DNA from: Sulfuricella sp. T08
GTDB taxonomy: Bacteria > Pseudomonadota > Gammaproteobacteria > Burkholderiales > Sulfuricellaceae
Direction: 5' to 3'
Length of the DNA: 64,000 nt
Assembly (NCBI RefSeq): GCF_000971475.1
Contig: NZ_DF967585.1
Coordinates: forward strand, 1 to 64,000
A model generated the notes under the pieces. That model did no database searches and was not told where the DNA came from. It saw only the letters and a program-made list of their open reading frames with translations. Shown here one piece after another: positions 26,601 through 36,655 of the stretch; position 1 is the first letter of the stretch, and the number at the start of each line of letters is the position of its first letter. The translations under genes and the position numbers were made by a program.

Positions 26601-27564
26601 CGCCGATAAAACGGGCTGCCGAATCGACAAAACGAACATCCGCCTGCAACGGCCGCCAACTCAGGCGGCCGCTCAGGCTATGCAGATCGAGCTGGGGCAA
26701 ATCAGTGGCGAAGCGGGCGGCTACATCGTTCAGACGAATGTCCGCTGTGACCTCGCTGACCCCGCCGGCCTTGAGCCCAAGCCAGGCCTGCACCCCGCCA
26801 TAACCGTGCCGCAGCTCGAACGGGAAGGGTAGCCAGGTCTGCCAGGCAGCGATGTCGGCATGGTCGAGTTTCGCATAAACCCTGCCCTCCCAGGCAGCCA
26901 GATCGGCCACTTTTTCACCTTTCAAATCGGCACGAATATCCAGCGGGTCTGACAGTTCGACAGGCGGAACGGCCTGCAGGCCCAGTCGATGCCGACTGCC
27001 GCTGTTCTCCAGGCGCAGGTTGACGCGGCTCAAGGTCAAAGCCGGCGCCTGGAGCTTCTCGTCGCGCCACTCGATCACTGCGTTGCGGATGACGATGCGC
27101 GATTGCTGCAACAGCCAATCGGCAAAACCGCTGTCGCTGTCCGGCTGGTTGAGCTCGATTCCCGCAATGAAGATGTGCCCTTCGGCGTCTCGCCGGAGAC
27201 TCAATATGGGATCGCTGATTTCGAGGGAATGCAGGCGCACCTCGCCGACCAGCAGCGTCCACCACGACAGGGTGCTATCAACGTTCTGGAGTACCAGCGC
27301 AGGACGTCCCTGCCGGTCGTAAACCTGAACTTCGCGTAACGCCAGGTGCGGCCTCAAGCGCTCCCAGCTGGCATCGATTGCGCCTATCGCCACACGCTGG
27401 CCGGCTGCGCGGGTAATGGAAGCGGCAATGTCCTCGCGGTATTGGCCGATATTGGGCAAAATCCAGTAGCGCAGTGCCACCACCGTCGAGGCGAACGCCA
27501 GCCCGGCCAGAAACAGGGCCGCGATTGCAATTCGGTAACTCCAGCGCCAAGAGGTTTTGAGCAT
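23677..27564 (-). CDS. yhdP: YhdP family AsmA-like envelope lipid transport protein
   Basis: A 1295-residue protein with a single N-terminal membrane anchor (residues about 10-35) and a long periplasmic repeat-rich beta body. It is of the TIGR02099/YhdP family, which with TamB and YdbH forms bridge-like conduits moving phospholipids to the outer membrane. The C-terminal AsmA-like portion includes GTAKLDGELSWAGSP and VRMQGETDLARETQNLKV. Length is normal for the family. It heads the leftward operon yhdP-nit-tldD. Confidence 0.94.
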   Translation of the reverse strand: MLKTSWRWSYRIAIAALFLAGLAFASTVVALRYWILPNIGQYREDIAASITRAAGQRVAIGAIDASWERLRPHLALREVQVYDRQGRPALVLQNVDSTLSWWTLLVGEVRLHSLEISDPILSLRRDAEGHIFIAGIELNQPDSDSGFADWLLQQSRIVIRNAVIEWRDEKLQAPALTLSRVNLRLENSGSRHRLGLQAVPPVELSDPLDIRADLKGEKVADLAAWEGRVYAKLDHADIAAWQTWLPFPFELRHGYGGVQAWLGLKAGGVSEVTADIRLNDVAARFATDLPQLDLHSLSGRLSWRPLQADVRFVDSAARFIGDLAEAELQSLQGRLGRKPLPGAFEFRAQRVSLAAKSGVNLPATDLLVRYIPAQGKNPATGEIRANGLYLEPLVKLADALPLSQEVRGNMAEIAPQGSFHDFSVKWSGDWKTPQRYTAKGGFTGLGMKPHGKLPGVSGLSGNLDANEKSGTLALDSHGVRADFPGLFREPLEMDALTAQMNWKKQENGLDITLTSLSLANRHLAGTLFGSYKMKSGTPGTIDLTGQFTRGDGRQVARYIPLTVGQSTRDWLDTALLAGQSNDVRLRLKGNLADFPFADGKHGLFEVAGKVTGGTLEYAPGWPKIENITVDLLFRGARMEITAHQGNTDGMQISKTRVVIPDLLSLDEILEVEGEARGPTGDMIKFIDRSPVSAMIDDFTEGMGASGNGNFKLKLVIPLRRNKDSRVVGSYQFVNNRVSLGADFPTLEQVNGRLDFTEASVGIPQITAQVVGGPASISGATQKDGGVRINAQGRATAAGIRGLADLPLINNLNGTADWRGVVSIRKKQADMLLESSLVGLAVNLPAPFGKKAAEAVPLHIEKKITGANQDLLQLSYGKVLAAVLSRNQENGKTTIERGAVNLGAAAVLPPQPGIWLSGELALLDLDHWRGLLGQPSAKASPLSGFAGLNLKFGALDAFGKRFNDLRISAKIQESTWQAKIESRELAGSVNWNPGGRGRLQARLGYLTIPDPAPAKLGVPTEAPQEKELPALDIIADSFSAKQKKLGKLELLAVQEDEDWRIEKLRISNPDGSLQMDGLWQGWRRRPMTNANLHLEAQDVGKLLARLGYPEAVKRGTAKLDGELSWAGSPHDIDFPSLAGSLKLEAKNGQFLKVEPGVGKLLGLLSLQSLPRRLTLDFRDIFSGGFAFDSISGSARIDHGVAHTDDFRLEGPAAKVRMQGETDLARETQNLKVRVAPQLGEGVSVAGAFLGGPVVGIAALVAQKLLRDPIDQIAAYEYSITGTWDNPNVVKIGGNAQ

Positions 27565-27574
27565 TTCAGATTCA

Positions 27575-27616
27575 GAAAAAGAATAACCGCAGGGGCGCTT
27601 AATGCGCCCCTGCGGT
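27575..27616 (-). terminator. Strong hairpin terminator upstream of yhdP
   Basis: A perfect 13-bp stem (27586-27598 with 27604-27616, ACCGCAGGGGCGC arms) has a 5-nt loop. Read leftward it is followed by TTATTCTTTTT, the usual rho-independent tail. It lies only 11-22 bp before the yhdP start, so it either ends transcription coming from the accessory island or attenuates yhdP. Confidence 0.8.
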
Positions 27617-27681
27617 CAGATTATACTCCGGCGGCGGGGATTGCTTCACGTTACCCTTTGGTCAGCTTGCAATTGCGTGTG

Positions 27682-28231
27682 CGCTGCGCGCGGATGTTTA
27701 GATGCCGGGGGCTGCCCGGCAGCAGGTTACTTTATTTTGCTTGCCCAAAATATAAGTAACCAAACAAAAGGGCACCCACCCGCACCGGCCCTTCGGGCTA
27801 CCCTCGATTTTCCGGGCAAATCGGGCGGCCGCGTTAAACTCGGCCTTTGGCCTCAGACAAACGCAGCCGACGGCCCCCGATTCACCCGAAAAACCGAGGC
27901 GGTGCAGAGGGGGATTCAAATCGGTTTTGTGAGCGTAGCCCGTGTTTTGGTTGCCCTCCCCGCCGGGGAGGGCTGGGTGGGGCGGTTTTGTTTTGCTTTT
28001 CGGTCCCCTTGGGCCACCGCCGAGCAGCGCAGCCGGGCCGGGAGATTTCGGCGAGGACTGTCTGAGGCCCACAGGGCCGAGTTCCGCAGCCGCCCGGTTC
28101 GGCGAGCAGCGCAGGGAACCCCGAAGGGGCGGTGGAGAGGGGCGGCTTTCTTTGGTTACTTTCTTTAGCAGTTTAAAGAAAGCAACTAGCCCGCCGGGCT
28201 ACCCCCGGCACCTAAACATCCGCGCGAAGCG
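27682..28231. mobile_element. ~550-bp non-coding element with imperfect 39-bp terminal inverted repeats
   Basis: The left end at 27682-27720 and right end at 28193-28231 are inverted copies matching at about 35 of 39 bases (core TCTAAACATCCGCGCG against CCTAAACATCCGCGCG). Just inside each end is a second hairpin built on GGTTACTTT (27726-27761 left, near 28154-28185 right). The interior is GC-rich with runs such as CCCTCCCCGCCGGGGAGGG and encodes no recognisable protein. It looks like a non-autonomous, MITE-like or complex REP-like element. No target-site duplication was identified. Confidence 0.65.
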
Positions 28232-28274
28232 CGCCTTACGAATCCAATATTACTGGTAGTCTGGCCCCGAATAT

Positions 28275-28293
28275 GCGGAATGCAGAGTTAGGC
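28275..28293 (-). repeat. attC-like half-site (inverse core GCCTAAC)
   Basis: Read leftward, 46 bp after the stop of the zinc-ribbon membrane protein gene, the sequence is GCCTAACTCTGCATTCCGC. It starts with a perfect RYYYAAC inverse core and continues like the first arm of an integron attC. The second half (GTTRRRY side) was not found; the inverted-repeat element begins 44 bp further on and may have displaced it. Confidence 0.5.
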
Positions 28294-28339
28294 TGGATGC
28301 GTGATGGCAAGACCTGACCCCGCTAGTTACGATCTCATC

Positions 28340-29716
28340 TTAAGTTGAATATGTAGCACGGACTCTCTTTGACCGCCTAAGGTATGTAAACCAGATTGCG
28401 CATGCCATGAACGTTAGAAAAGCCTGCTTTGCCAGTTCTTCGACCATAACGCTGCTGACCTCAGATGGAAGGTCGGAAATGCCTGAAAAAATAAATGGCA
28501 ATGCAATGCTATAAGCCAACCTCGAAAGGAAATACGCCTTAGCGATTTTTACTGCATTTTGTTTGACCGACCATAAAACAGAGCCCGCATAGAAACTGAA
28601 CGCCATCAACCATATGCTCATTGTTGTTTCAATCGAGACCATTATGCGCATGCTTGGAAATGAACTGAAAAGGGACGCAGTTGCCTCCCACGCTCTGATT
28701 AACTCCACAATCGTTGAGAGCGGCGAAAGAATTGTAAGGGATATACAGAGGAATGCCAGCCACCCTTTAACTCCTTTCAACGTGGCGTCAGCCGTAGCAA
28801 CTTTCGTAACTGTTGGCTGTACCACGGGTGGCAACAAAATCGCCGACGCCTGAGTAGAGCCCACGGCAGCCCCGCATTTGTGGCAGAAATGGGCGCCGAT
28901 GAGAATCTCTGAGCCACATTGAGTGCAGTACATATTCCCGACTTCTTTCTGCGCTATCTGCAAACCATCTTCGGATGGATCTTCCCGAGAACCAGTCTCA
29001 GCTATAGATCTTTGTGTACCTTGACCTTGGAAGCCATAAATTATCCACTGATAACCCTTTAGTCCAACAAGCACTGCGAAAGGGGGAATAACAAGGTTCA
29101 CAAAGAATGAATCACTATCCCAGTAATCGAAATAATGCCCGAGAAATTCAAAGCTAGTATTCGTGCGGAAAAGAACGAATAGCGCCCATACGACAGAACA
29201 GATAAGGTAGGCACGTCCGAACCGACCAAGGCCATTCAATTTCACTTTGAGCCCTATGGTCGGAGGGGGAGATAGGGCGGAATGCAGTGCTATCGCCCTC
29301 TCAATTTTTGCGGACTTATTTGCCCGAAATTCATCGTCAGTCGCAAGTATCCGTTCAAATACATCAAGGATATTGGTTGGTGGCGTATGCCGCTTGAGTT
29401 GTTCAGCATCCGACCGTTTTGAGATCATGCTAAACATAGGCTGTAAATCTGAAGTAGGTGCAACACCGATAGCCAAGTATGCCGCCCAAGCGTCCGTAAT
29501 CTTCTTGGTGTCATCGTCATTGAATTCTCGGCCGGAACTCCCCAGCCAATTTTCAATTGTTTGCCATTCCGCTCTAAGCTGGGAAGAAGCCTTGGGATCA
29601 AGAGCCATGTCGCGCAACACATTGATGTAGAACAGTCCCAAGTCCAACAAAAAGCCATGCCCCGATGCATCGTCGGCAGCAATCAATAGCGTTCGGGTGC
29701 TTGAGTCGTAGGGCAT
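28340..29716 (-). CDS. Zinc-ribbon membrane protein of unknown function, probable integron cassette gene
   Basis: A 458-residue protein. The N-terminal 150 residues are helical and soluble, followed by two membrane segments (about 165-215). A zinc ribbon with CTQCG and CHKCG lies near residues 265-285. A C-terminal multi-pass region begins KGVKGWLAFLCISLTILSPL and resembles DUF2569. No function can be assigned. GC content is lower than in neighbouring core genes. It is followed by an attC-like half-site and preceded by a full attC-like site, so it fits a gene-cassette arrangement. Confidence 0.7.
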   Translation of the reverse strand: MPYDSSTRTLLIAADDASGHGFLLDLGLFYINVLRDMALDPKASSQLRAEWQTIENWLGSSGREFNDDDTKKITDAWAAYLAIGVAPTSDLQPMFSMISKRSDAEQLKRHTPPTNILDVFERILATDDEFRANKSAKIERAIALHSALSPPPTIGLKVKLNGLGRFGRAYLICSVVWALFVLFRTNTSFEFLGHYFDYWDSDSFFVNLVIPPFAVLVGLKGYQWIIYGFQGQGTQRSIAETGSREDPSEDGLQIAQKEVGNMYCTQCGSEILIGAHFCHKCGAAVGSTQASAILLPPVVQPTVTKVATADATLKGVKGWLAFLCISLTILSPLSTIVELIRAWEATASLFSSFPSMRIMVSIETTMSIWLMAFSFYAGSVLWSVKQNAVKIAKAYFLSRLAYSIALPFIFSGISDLPSEVSSVMVEELAKQAFLTFMACAIWFTYLRRSKRVRATYST

Positions 29717-29787
29717 TTGGTTGCTCCAGGAAATTCGGTGCGGAAATTCGGGGTTCGGATTCTGACCCCTCGGATTCCCTTGCTGAT

Positions 29788-29868
29788 GGCTAACGCTCCA
29801 CTTGAGCCGCGGCTTGCCTTGGAGCGCAGCGGAAGGGTAAGCCGTCGGACTCGAAGTGGTTGTTAGCG
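29788..29868 (-). repeat. Integron attC-like recombination site (81 bp)
   Basis: Read leftward, the ends are CGCTAAC (29868-29862) and GTTAGCC (29794-29788). GCTAAC pairs with GTTAGC, then comes an unpaired spacer, then CCACTT pairs with AAGTGG followed by GAG/CTC with one extra unpaired base, then CGGCTT pairs with AAGCCG. Outer box, spacer, inner box with an extrahelical base and a variable loop are the hallmarks of attC. It lies just downstream of the 84-residue gene and upstream of the 458-residue gene, as expected between two cassettes. No integrase is in the window. Confidence 0.75.
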
Positions 29869-29948
29869 CTATTGCGGACTAAGTACATAAATTGTTTCTT
29901 ACGCATCTTAGCTCAGCCCTATTAAATCATGCTTACTCAGGGGACACC

Positions 29949-30203
29949 CTAAACATCCCCCCCTGAGATTGCCCTGTCTCTCAGTGATTCCATCTTGGTA
30001 AGAATCCTTTTGTAGAGTCGTGCCGCCTCATCCGCCTCTTCTATCATTATGGGCAGAAGTTCCTTGCCATCGTCATCAAAAGCCGAGAGCCCGCTGTTCT
30101 TCAATTCGATTAGCCTATCTCGCTGTCCTTCTGCGCGATCCAAAGAGTCCTTCCACTGGTCACAATATACTTTGAGATAAATAATTCGATTTTCTGTTGC
30201 CAT
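29949..30203 (-). CDS. Small coiled-coil hypothetical protein, probable cassette gene
   Basis: An 84-residue acidic helical protein starting MATENRIIYLKVYCDQWKD with a likely coiled coil over most of its length. The ATG at 30203 is chosen over an upstream start at 30251 because GGGGAAGAA precedes it. No family is recognised. The gene sits between an attC-like site (29788-29868) and a GTTAGCG core (30228-30234), which would make it a cassette of about 440 bp. Confidence 0.65.
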   Translation of the reverse strand: MATENRIIYLKVYCDQWKDSLDRAEGQRDRLIELKNSGLSAFDDDGKELLPIMIEEADEAARLYKRILTKMESLRDRAISGGDV

Positions 30204-30227
30204 TTCTTCCCCCTCGATCCTGTATTG

Positions 30228-30234
30228 CGCTAAC
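30228..30234 (-). repeat. Possible cassette boundary core site GTTAGCG
   Basis: Read leftward, GTTAGCG lies 25 bp upstream of the 84-residue gene and matches the 7-mer at the inverse-core end of the attC-like site. It could mark the upstream cassette junction. A lone 7-mer is weak evidence. Confidence 0.35.
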
Positions 30235-30393
30235 GTAAAGTAGACCCCCATAAAACACTAAAAATATTATCGGGTTGGTTTATAAACATGACAACGACTC
30301 TAAGCTTAATTTAAAATCAAGACAACCAAATATTTATTGGGCATTTTTTCGGCTTTTAACACCCCGCCTACCCGCTCCAGCAACGAGCATAAA

Positions 30394-30423
30394 AAAAGCC
30401 GCCAAAAACCCCGGCGGCTTTTT
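30394..30423. terminator. Bidirectional rho-independent terminator after acs
   Basis: The arms AAAAGCCGCC and GGCGGCTTTT form a strong stem with an A-tract on one side and T-tract on the other, 22 bp beyond the acs stop. It should end acs transcription going left and block entry from the island going right. Confidence 0.88.
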
Positions 30424-30444
30424 CGTTCCCCACAGGCAGGAAAG

Positions 30445-32412
<1,968 letters not shown>

Positions 32413-32500
32413 GTTTTCTCCTCGGAGTTTTTGTTACGATGCGGTAGGTTGATTAGAACTGATGATATCGCTTTTATTAATTGATGCAAGCCAAACAAAA

Positions 32501-32514
32501 TTGATTTTTGTCAA
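32501..32514. promoter_or_regulatory. Candidate FNR/Anr-type site in the acs-glnE intergenic region
   Basis: TTGATTTTTGTCAA matches the TTGAT-N4-ATCAA consensus with one mismatch. It lies 88 bp upstream of acs and 70 bp upstream of glnE. It could make one of them respond to oxygen. One short match in an AT-rich gap is only suggestive. Confidence 0.35.
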
Positions 32515-32584
32515 CGTGATGCCGACAAAACTCGGGATTCCGCCAAACATATAGATAAGCTAACTGACATCTCATCATATCAAA

Positions 32585-35284
32585 ATGGATATTTCCACGC
32601 AAAACACCCCCGAACAACTCATAGCAAAGGCGCTCAACCTCAGCCGCTATGCCCGGCGCCTGACCGAAAGCGACACCACCGCTCTCGACCGGCTGCGTGC
32701 AACCCTGTTCACACCCTGGGATGCGGCTGCGATGCAGGCCATCCTCGACGGCTGCGCGATCGAGGATGAAACCGCCCTGAAGAAAGCCCTGCGCTTTTTG
32801 CGCAAGCAGGTGATGCTGCGTCTGATCGTGCGTGACCTCGCTGGACTGGCCGACCTGCGCGAAGTCATGAGCACCGCCACCGTGCTGGCCGAAGTCACCA
32901 CCAACTTCGCCCTCTCCCGGATCGACAGCTGGCTGCGCAGCCAATACGGCCCCCCTGTCGGCGAAGAAAGCGGCACCGAGCAAGACCTGGTCGTGGTCGG
33001 CATGGGCAAGCTCGGCGGCGGCGAGCTCAACGTCTCATCGGACATCGACCTGATCTTTGCCTACCCTGAGGAAGGCGAAACCACCGGGCCGCGCAAAACC
33101 AGCAACCATGAATATTTCGCCCTGCTCGGCAAGAAGCTGATCGGCGCCCTCAACGAGGCCACCCCGGACGGTTTTGTCTTCCGCGTCGACATGCGGCTGC
33201 GGCCCTATGGCGACTCCGGGCCGCTGGTCGGCAGCTTTTCCATGCTGGAAAACTACTACCTCACCCAGGGCCGGGAATGGGAGCGATACGCCTGGATCAA
33301 GGGGCGGCCTCTCACCGGCAGCCTGTACCGGGAACTGGCCGCCATCCTGCGGCCATTCGTGTTCCGCAAATACCTGGATTTCGGCGCCTTTGCCTCGATG
33401 CGCGGCCTGCACACCCAGATCCGCCAGGAAGTGAACCGGCGCGACATGCAGGACAACATCAAACTGGGGCCGGGCGGCATACGCGAAATCGAGTTCATCG
33501 CCCAGGTATTCCAGCTCATCCGCGGCGGCAAGGAAACCGACCTGCAGACCCGCTCCACCCTGGTGGCGCTCGACCTGATCGAACAGCGCAAGCTGCTGCC
33601 GGCACAGACCGTGACCGAGCTGCGCAGCGCCTACTTCTTCCTGCGCAACCTGGAGCACCGCCTGCAATACCTGGAGGACGCCCAGACCCAGACCCTGCCG
33701 GTTAACGACGCCGACCGGCAGATCATCGCCGCCGCGATGGGCTACGCCGACTGGCCCGAATTCCTGCACGCACTCGACAGCCACCGCAGCAAGGTGGAGC
33801 GCCATTTCGAGCAAGTCTTCGCTGCGCCGCAAAGCGCGCAGGGCAATCACTCCCTGGCAGCATTGTGGCAGGGCGCGCCAGCTGAAGAGGAAGCCATCTC
33901 ACTGCTTGCCGAACAGGGCTACCACCACCCAGCCGATGCCTGGCAGCGGCTCAACCGTATCCGCGAAGGCAGCCGCTACAACCAGCTGCCAACCGAAAGC
34001 CGCACCCGCTTCGACTCACTCCTGCCGCCGCTGATCCAGGTGGCCTGCAACTTCTCCAACCCGGACGAAACCCTGGAGCGCATTCTCCATCTGGTGGAAA
34101 ACATCAGCCGGCGCGGCACCTACCTCGCCCTGCTGGTGGAATACCCGCAGACCCTCAACCAGGTGGCCAAGCTGTGCAGCGCCAGCCCCTGGGTATCGGA
34201 TTACCTCACCCAGCACCCGATTTTGCTGGATGAACTGCTCGACACCCGCGAGCTTTACGCCAGGTACGACCGGGAGGAACTCCGGAACGAGCTGAAGGGG
34301 CTGCTGCACGCGGCTGAAGGCGACACCGAGCGGCAGATGGACATCATGCGCCACTTCAAGCAGGCGCAAACATTCCGCCTCGTGGCGCAGGATCTGGCCG
34401 GGGCGCTGCCGCTGGAAATCCTGTCCGACCAGCTCTCTGACCTGGCCGACATGATCCTGGACGAAACCCTGCGCCTCGCCTGGGCCGGGCTGCGCGTCAA
34501 ACACCGCGACACACCGCGCTTCGCCATCATCGCCTACGGCAAACTGGGCGGCAAGGAACTGGGCTACGCCTCCGACCTCGACATCATCTTCCTTTATGAC
34601 GACGATTCGCCCGATGCTGCCGAGAACTACGCAAAACTGGCGCAGCGCATCAACAGCTGGATTTCCAGCATGACGCCGGCCGGCATCCTTTACGAAACCG
34701 ACCTGAGGCTACGCCCCAACGGCGCCAGCGGCCTGCTGGTCAGCTCGGTCGAGGCATTCGAGGACTACCAGAAGAATCAGGCCTGGGTGTGGGAACACCA
34801 GGCGCTGACCCGTGCCCGCTTCTGTGCCGGCGATGCCGATATCGGCGCGACCTTCGAGCGCATCCGCATCGAGGTGTTGCGGCAGGTGCGCGACCCCGCC
34901 ACCCTGCGCGAGGAAGTGCTCAAGATGCGGCAGAAGATGCTGGACGCACACCCCAACCCCAGCGGCCTGTTCGACATCAAACATGATAGAAACGGCATCA
35001 TCGACGTCGAGTTCATCGTGCAGTATCTGGTGCTGAACTTTTCCCGCCTCCATCCCGAATTGACGCGAAACGCAGGCAACCTCGCCCTACTCCGGATCGC
35101 CGGCGAGTTCAAGCTGATCCCTGCGAAACTGGCAGAGCAGGTACGCGACACCTACCGCGAATACCGCCTGCTCCAGCACCAGCTCCGGCTACAGGGCGGC
35201 GCTCATGCCCGCATCGATCCGGAGCAGACGGAAGAACACGCGGAAGCCGTCAAGCAGCTGTGGCAGGCGGTGTTCGCTCCTTAA
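32585..35284 (+). CDS. glnE: Glutamine synthetase adenylyltransferase/adenylyl-removing enzyme
   Basis: It adenylylates and deadenylylates glutamine synthetase in response to PII, coupling nitrogen status to glutamine production. The 899-residue protein has two nucleotidyltransferase domains: GMGKLGGGELNVSSDIDLIF near residues 140-159 (adenylyl removal) and YGKLGGKELGYASDLDIIF near residues 650-670 (adenylylation). Neither active-site Asp pair is disrupted. Length is normal. It is followed by ilvE, a zinc-finger gene and waaF, an order common in betaproteobacteria. Confidence 0.96.
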   Translation: MDISTQNTPEQLIAKALNLSRYARRLTESDTTALDRLRATLFTPWDAAAMQAILDGCAIEDETALKKALRFLRKQVMLRLIVRDLAGLADLREVMSTATVLAEVTTNFALSRIDSWLRSQYGPPVGEESGTEQDLVVVGMGKLGGGELNVSSDIDLIFAYPEEGETTGPRKTSNHEYFALLGKKLIGALNEATPDGFVFRVDMRLRPYGDSGPLVGSFSMLENYYLTQGREWERYAWIKGRPLTGSLYRELAAILRPFVFRKYLDFGAFASMRGLHTQIRQEVNRRDMQDNIKLGPGGIREIEFIAQVFQLIRGGKETDLQTRSTLVALDLIEQRKLLPAQTVTELRSAYFFLRNLEHRLQYLEDAQTQTLPVNDADRQIIAAAMGYADWPEFLHALDSHRSKVERHFEQVFAAPQSAQGNHSLAALWQGAPAEEEAISLLAEQGYHHPADAWQRLNRIREGSRYNQLPTESRTRFDSLLPPLIQVACNFSNPDETLERILHLVENISRRGTYLALLVEYPQTLNQVAKLCSASPWVSDYLTQHPILLDELLDTRELYARYDREELRNELKGLLHAAEGDTERQMDIMRHFKQAQTFRLVAQDLAGALPLEILSDQLSDLADMILDETLRLAWAGLRVKHRDTPRFAIIAYGKLGGKELGYASDLDIIFLYDDDSPDAAENYAKLAQRINSWISSMTPAGILYETDLRLRPNGASGLLVSSVEAFEDYQKNQAWVWEHQALTRARFCAGDADIGATFERIRIEVLRQVRDPATLREEVLKMRQKMLDAHPNPSGLFDIKHDRNGIIDVEFIVQYLVLNFSRLHPELTRNAGNLALLRIAGEFKLIPAKLAEQVRDTYREYRLLQHQLRLQGGAHARIDPEQTEEHAEAVKQLWQAVFAP

Positions 35285-35340
35285 ATTCGGCAAAATGCGC
35301 TACAATTAGCCGATTCCTGACAATTCCTAGCGACATTATT

Positions 35341-35444
35341 CCCTCCCCCTGGCAGGGGGAGGGCTAGGGTGGGGGTGGAAAGCCTCGCGTGAGAACGGGC
35401 ATTTTTACCCCCATCCCAACCTTCCCCCTATGAGGGGGAAGGGG
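35341..35444. repeat. CCCTCC-rich composite inverted repeat between glnE and ilvE
   Basis: Two local hairpins (35341-35363, CCCTCCCCC/GGGGGAGGG; 35420-35442, CCTTCCCCC/GGGGGAAGG) lie inside a larger inverted repeat joined through GGGTGGGGGT and ACCCCCATCCC. It is about 100 bp and resembles a MITE-like or REP-doublet unit. It may weaken readthrough from glnE into ilvE. Confidence 0.65.
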
Positions 35445-35509
35445 CAAAAAAACCGGCCCCGGCATTGTTGATTGGCAGTTAACTTTAATTAGAGTTTGGA
35501 GCAACAAAT

Positions 35510-36430
35510 ATGTCTATGTCCGACCGCGACGGCCTGATCTGGTACGACGGCAAGATGGTGGATTGGCGCGACGCCACCACCCACGTCCTCACCCATACAC
35601 TGCACTACGGCATGGGCGTGTTCGAAGGCGTGCGCGCCTACAAGACCGACAAGGGCACGGCGATCTTCCGCTTGAAGGAGCACACCGACCGGCTATTCGC
35701 CTCGGCGCACATCTTCTGCATGAAAATGCCTTTCGATAAAGCCACGCTGATGCAGGCCCAGCTGGATGTGGTGCGCGGCAACAATCTTGAATCCGGCTAC
35801 ATCCGTCCGATCGTGTTTTACGGTTCGGAAGCCATGGGCATCGCGGCAACCACGCTCTCCACCCATATCGCCGTGGCCGCCTGGTCGTGGGGCACCTATC
35901 TCGGCGCAGAAGCGCTGGAGAAAGGTATCCGCGTGAAAACCTCGTCGTTCACCCGCCACCACGTTAACGTCAACATGTGCCGCGCCAAGTCGGTATCTAC
36001 CTACACCAACTCCATTCTCGCCCACCAGGAAGCAGCGCACGATGGCTACGATGAAGCCCTGCTGCTGGATGTGGATGGCTACGTGGCGGAAGGCGCAGGC
36101 GAAAATCTTTTCATCGTCAAGAATGGCAAACTGTTCACGCCCGACCTGACTTCCTGCCTGGAAGGCATCACCCGCGCCTCTATCATCGAGCTCGCCGGCG
36201 AACTGGGCATCCCGGTGATCGAAAAACGCATTACCCGCGATGAAGTGTATTGCGCCGATGAAGCCTTCTTCACCGGCACGGCGGCTGAAGTTACGCCGAT
36301 CCGCGAACTGGACAACCGCACCATCGGCGAAGGCAAGCGTGGCCCGATCACGACCAAATTGCAGACCATGTTTTTTGACTGCGTCACCGGCAAGGCAGCC
36401 AACCATCAGGATTGGCTGAGCCTGGTTTAA
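35510..36430 (+). CDS. ilvE: Branched-chain amino acid aminotransferase
   Basis: A fold-type IV PLP enzyme for the last step of valine, leucine and isoleucine synthesis. The 306-residue protein shows HTLHYGMGVFEGVRAY (residues about 30-45), the PLP lysine in NMCRAKSVSTYTNS near residue 160 and the GTAAEVTPI motif near residue 262. A TTGGAGC ribosome-binding site precedes ATG 35510. It is followed 10 bp later by a small zinc-finger gene. Confidence 0.96.
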   Translation: MSMSDRDGLIWYDGKMVDWRDATTHVLTHTLHYGMGVFEGVRAYKTDKGTAIFRLKEHTDRLFASAHIFCMKMPFDKATLMQAQLDVVRGNNLESGYIRPIVFYGSEAMGIAATTLSTHIAVAAWSWGTYLGAEALEKGIRVKTSSFTRHHVNVNMCRAKSVSTYTNSILAHQEAAHDGYDEALLLDVDGYVAEGAGENLFIVKNGKLFTPDLTSCLEGITRASIIELAGELGIPVIEKRITRDEVYCADEAFFTGTAAEVTPIRELDNRTIGEGKRGPITTKLQTMFFDCVTGKAANHQDWLSLV

Positions 36431-36440
36431 GGAGAGATCG

Positions 36441-36638
36441 ATGCAACCCGAATTCAAGGCACGTTATTACGAAGTCACGGCGAAGGATTTGCCGCTGCAC
36501 TGCCCGACACCGGCGATGCAGAGCTGGAGCAGCCACCCGCGTGTGTTCCTGCCGATAGAAAAGACCGGCGAAGCGCTGTGCCCCTATTGCGGAACGCTGT
36601 ACAAGCTCAAGGGCGAGTTGCCCAAGGGGCATCACTAA
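36441..36638 (+). CDS. zf-CHCC family zinc-finger protein
   Basis: A 65-residue protein with Cys21, His32, Cys47 and Cys50 arranged C-x10-H-x14-C-x2-C, matching the zf-CHCC family related to the NADH dehydrogenase NDUFS6 subunit. Function in bacteria is not settled. It is translationally close to ilvE (10 bp) with an AAGGAGAGATCG ribosome-binding site, so it is likely in the same operon. Confidence 0.9.
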   Translation: MQPEFKARYYEVTAKDLPLHCPTPAMQSWSSHPRVFLPIEKTGEALCPYCGTLYKLKGELPKGHH

Positions 36639-36655
36639 CAACCTGATTTACCGCC

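Larger units (their letters stand above)
27617..28339. other. Gene-free stretch holding the inverted-repeat element
   Basis: No reading frame here looks like a real protein: the candidates are Arg/Pro/Gly-rich, overlap each other on both strands and lack ribosome-binding sites. Most of the stretch is the inverted-repeat element described separately; the remainder near 28232-28339 holds an attC-like half-site. Confidence 0.7.

Noticed and set aside
27602-28259. Reading frames within the inverted-repeat element
   Set aside because: Arg/Gly/Pro-rich, overlapping on both strands, and in a segment that behaves as a non-coding repeat.
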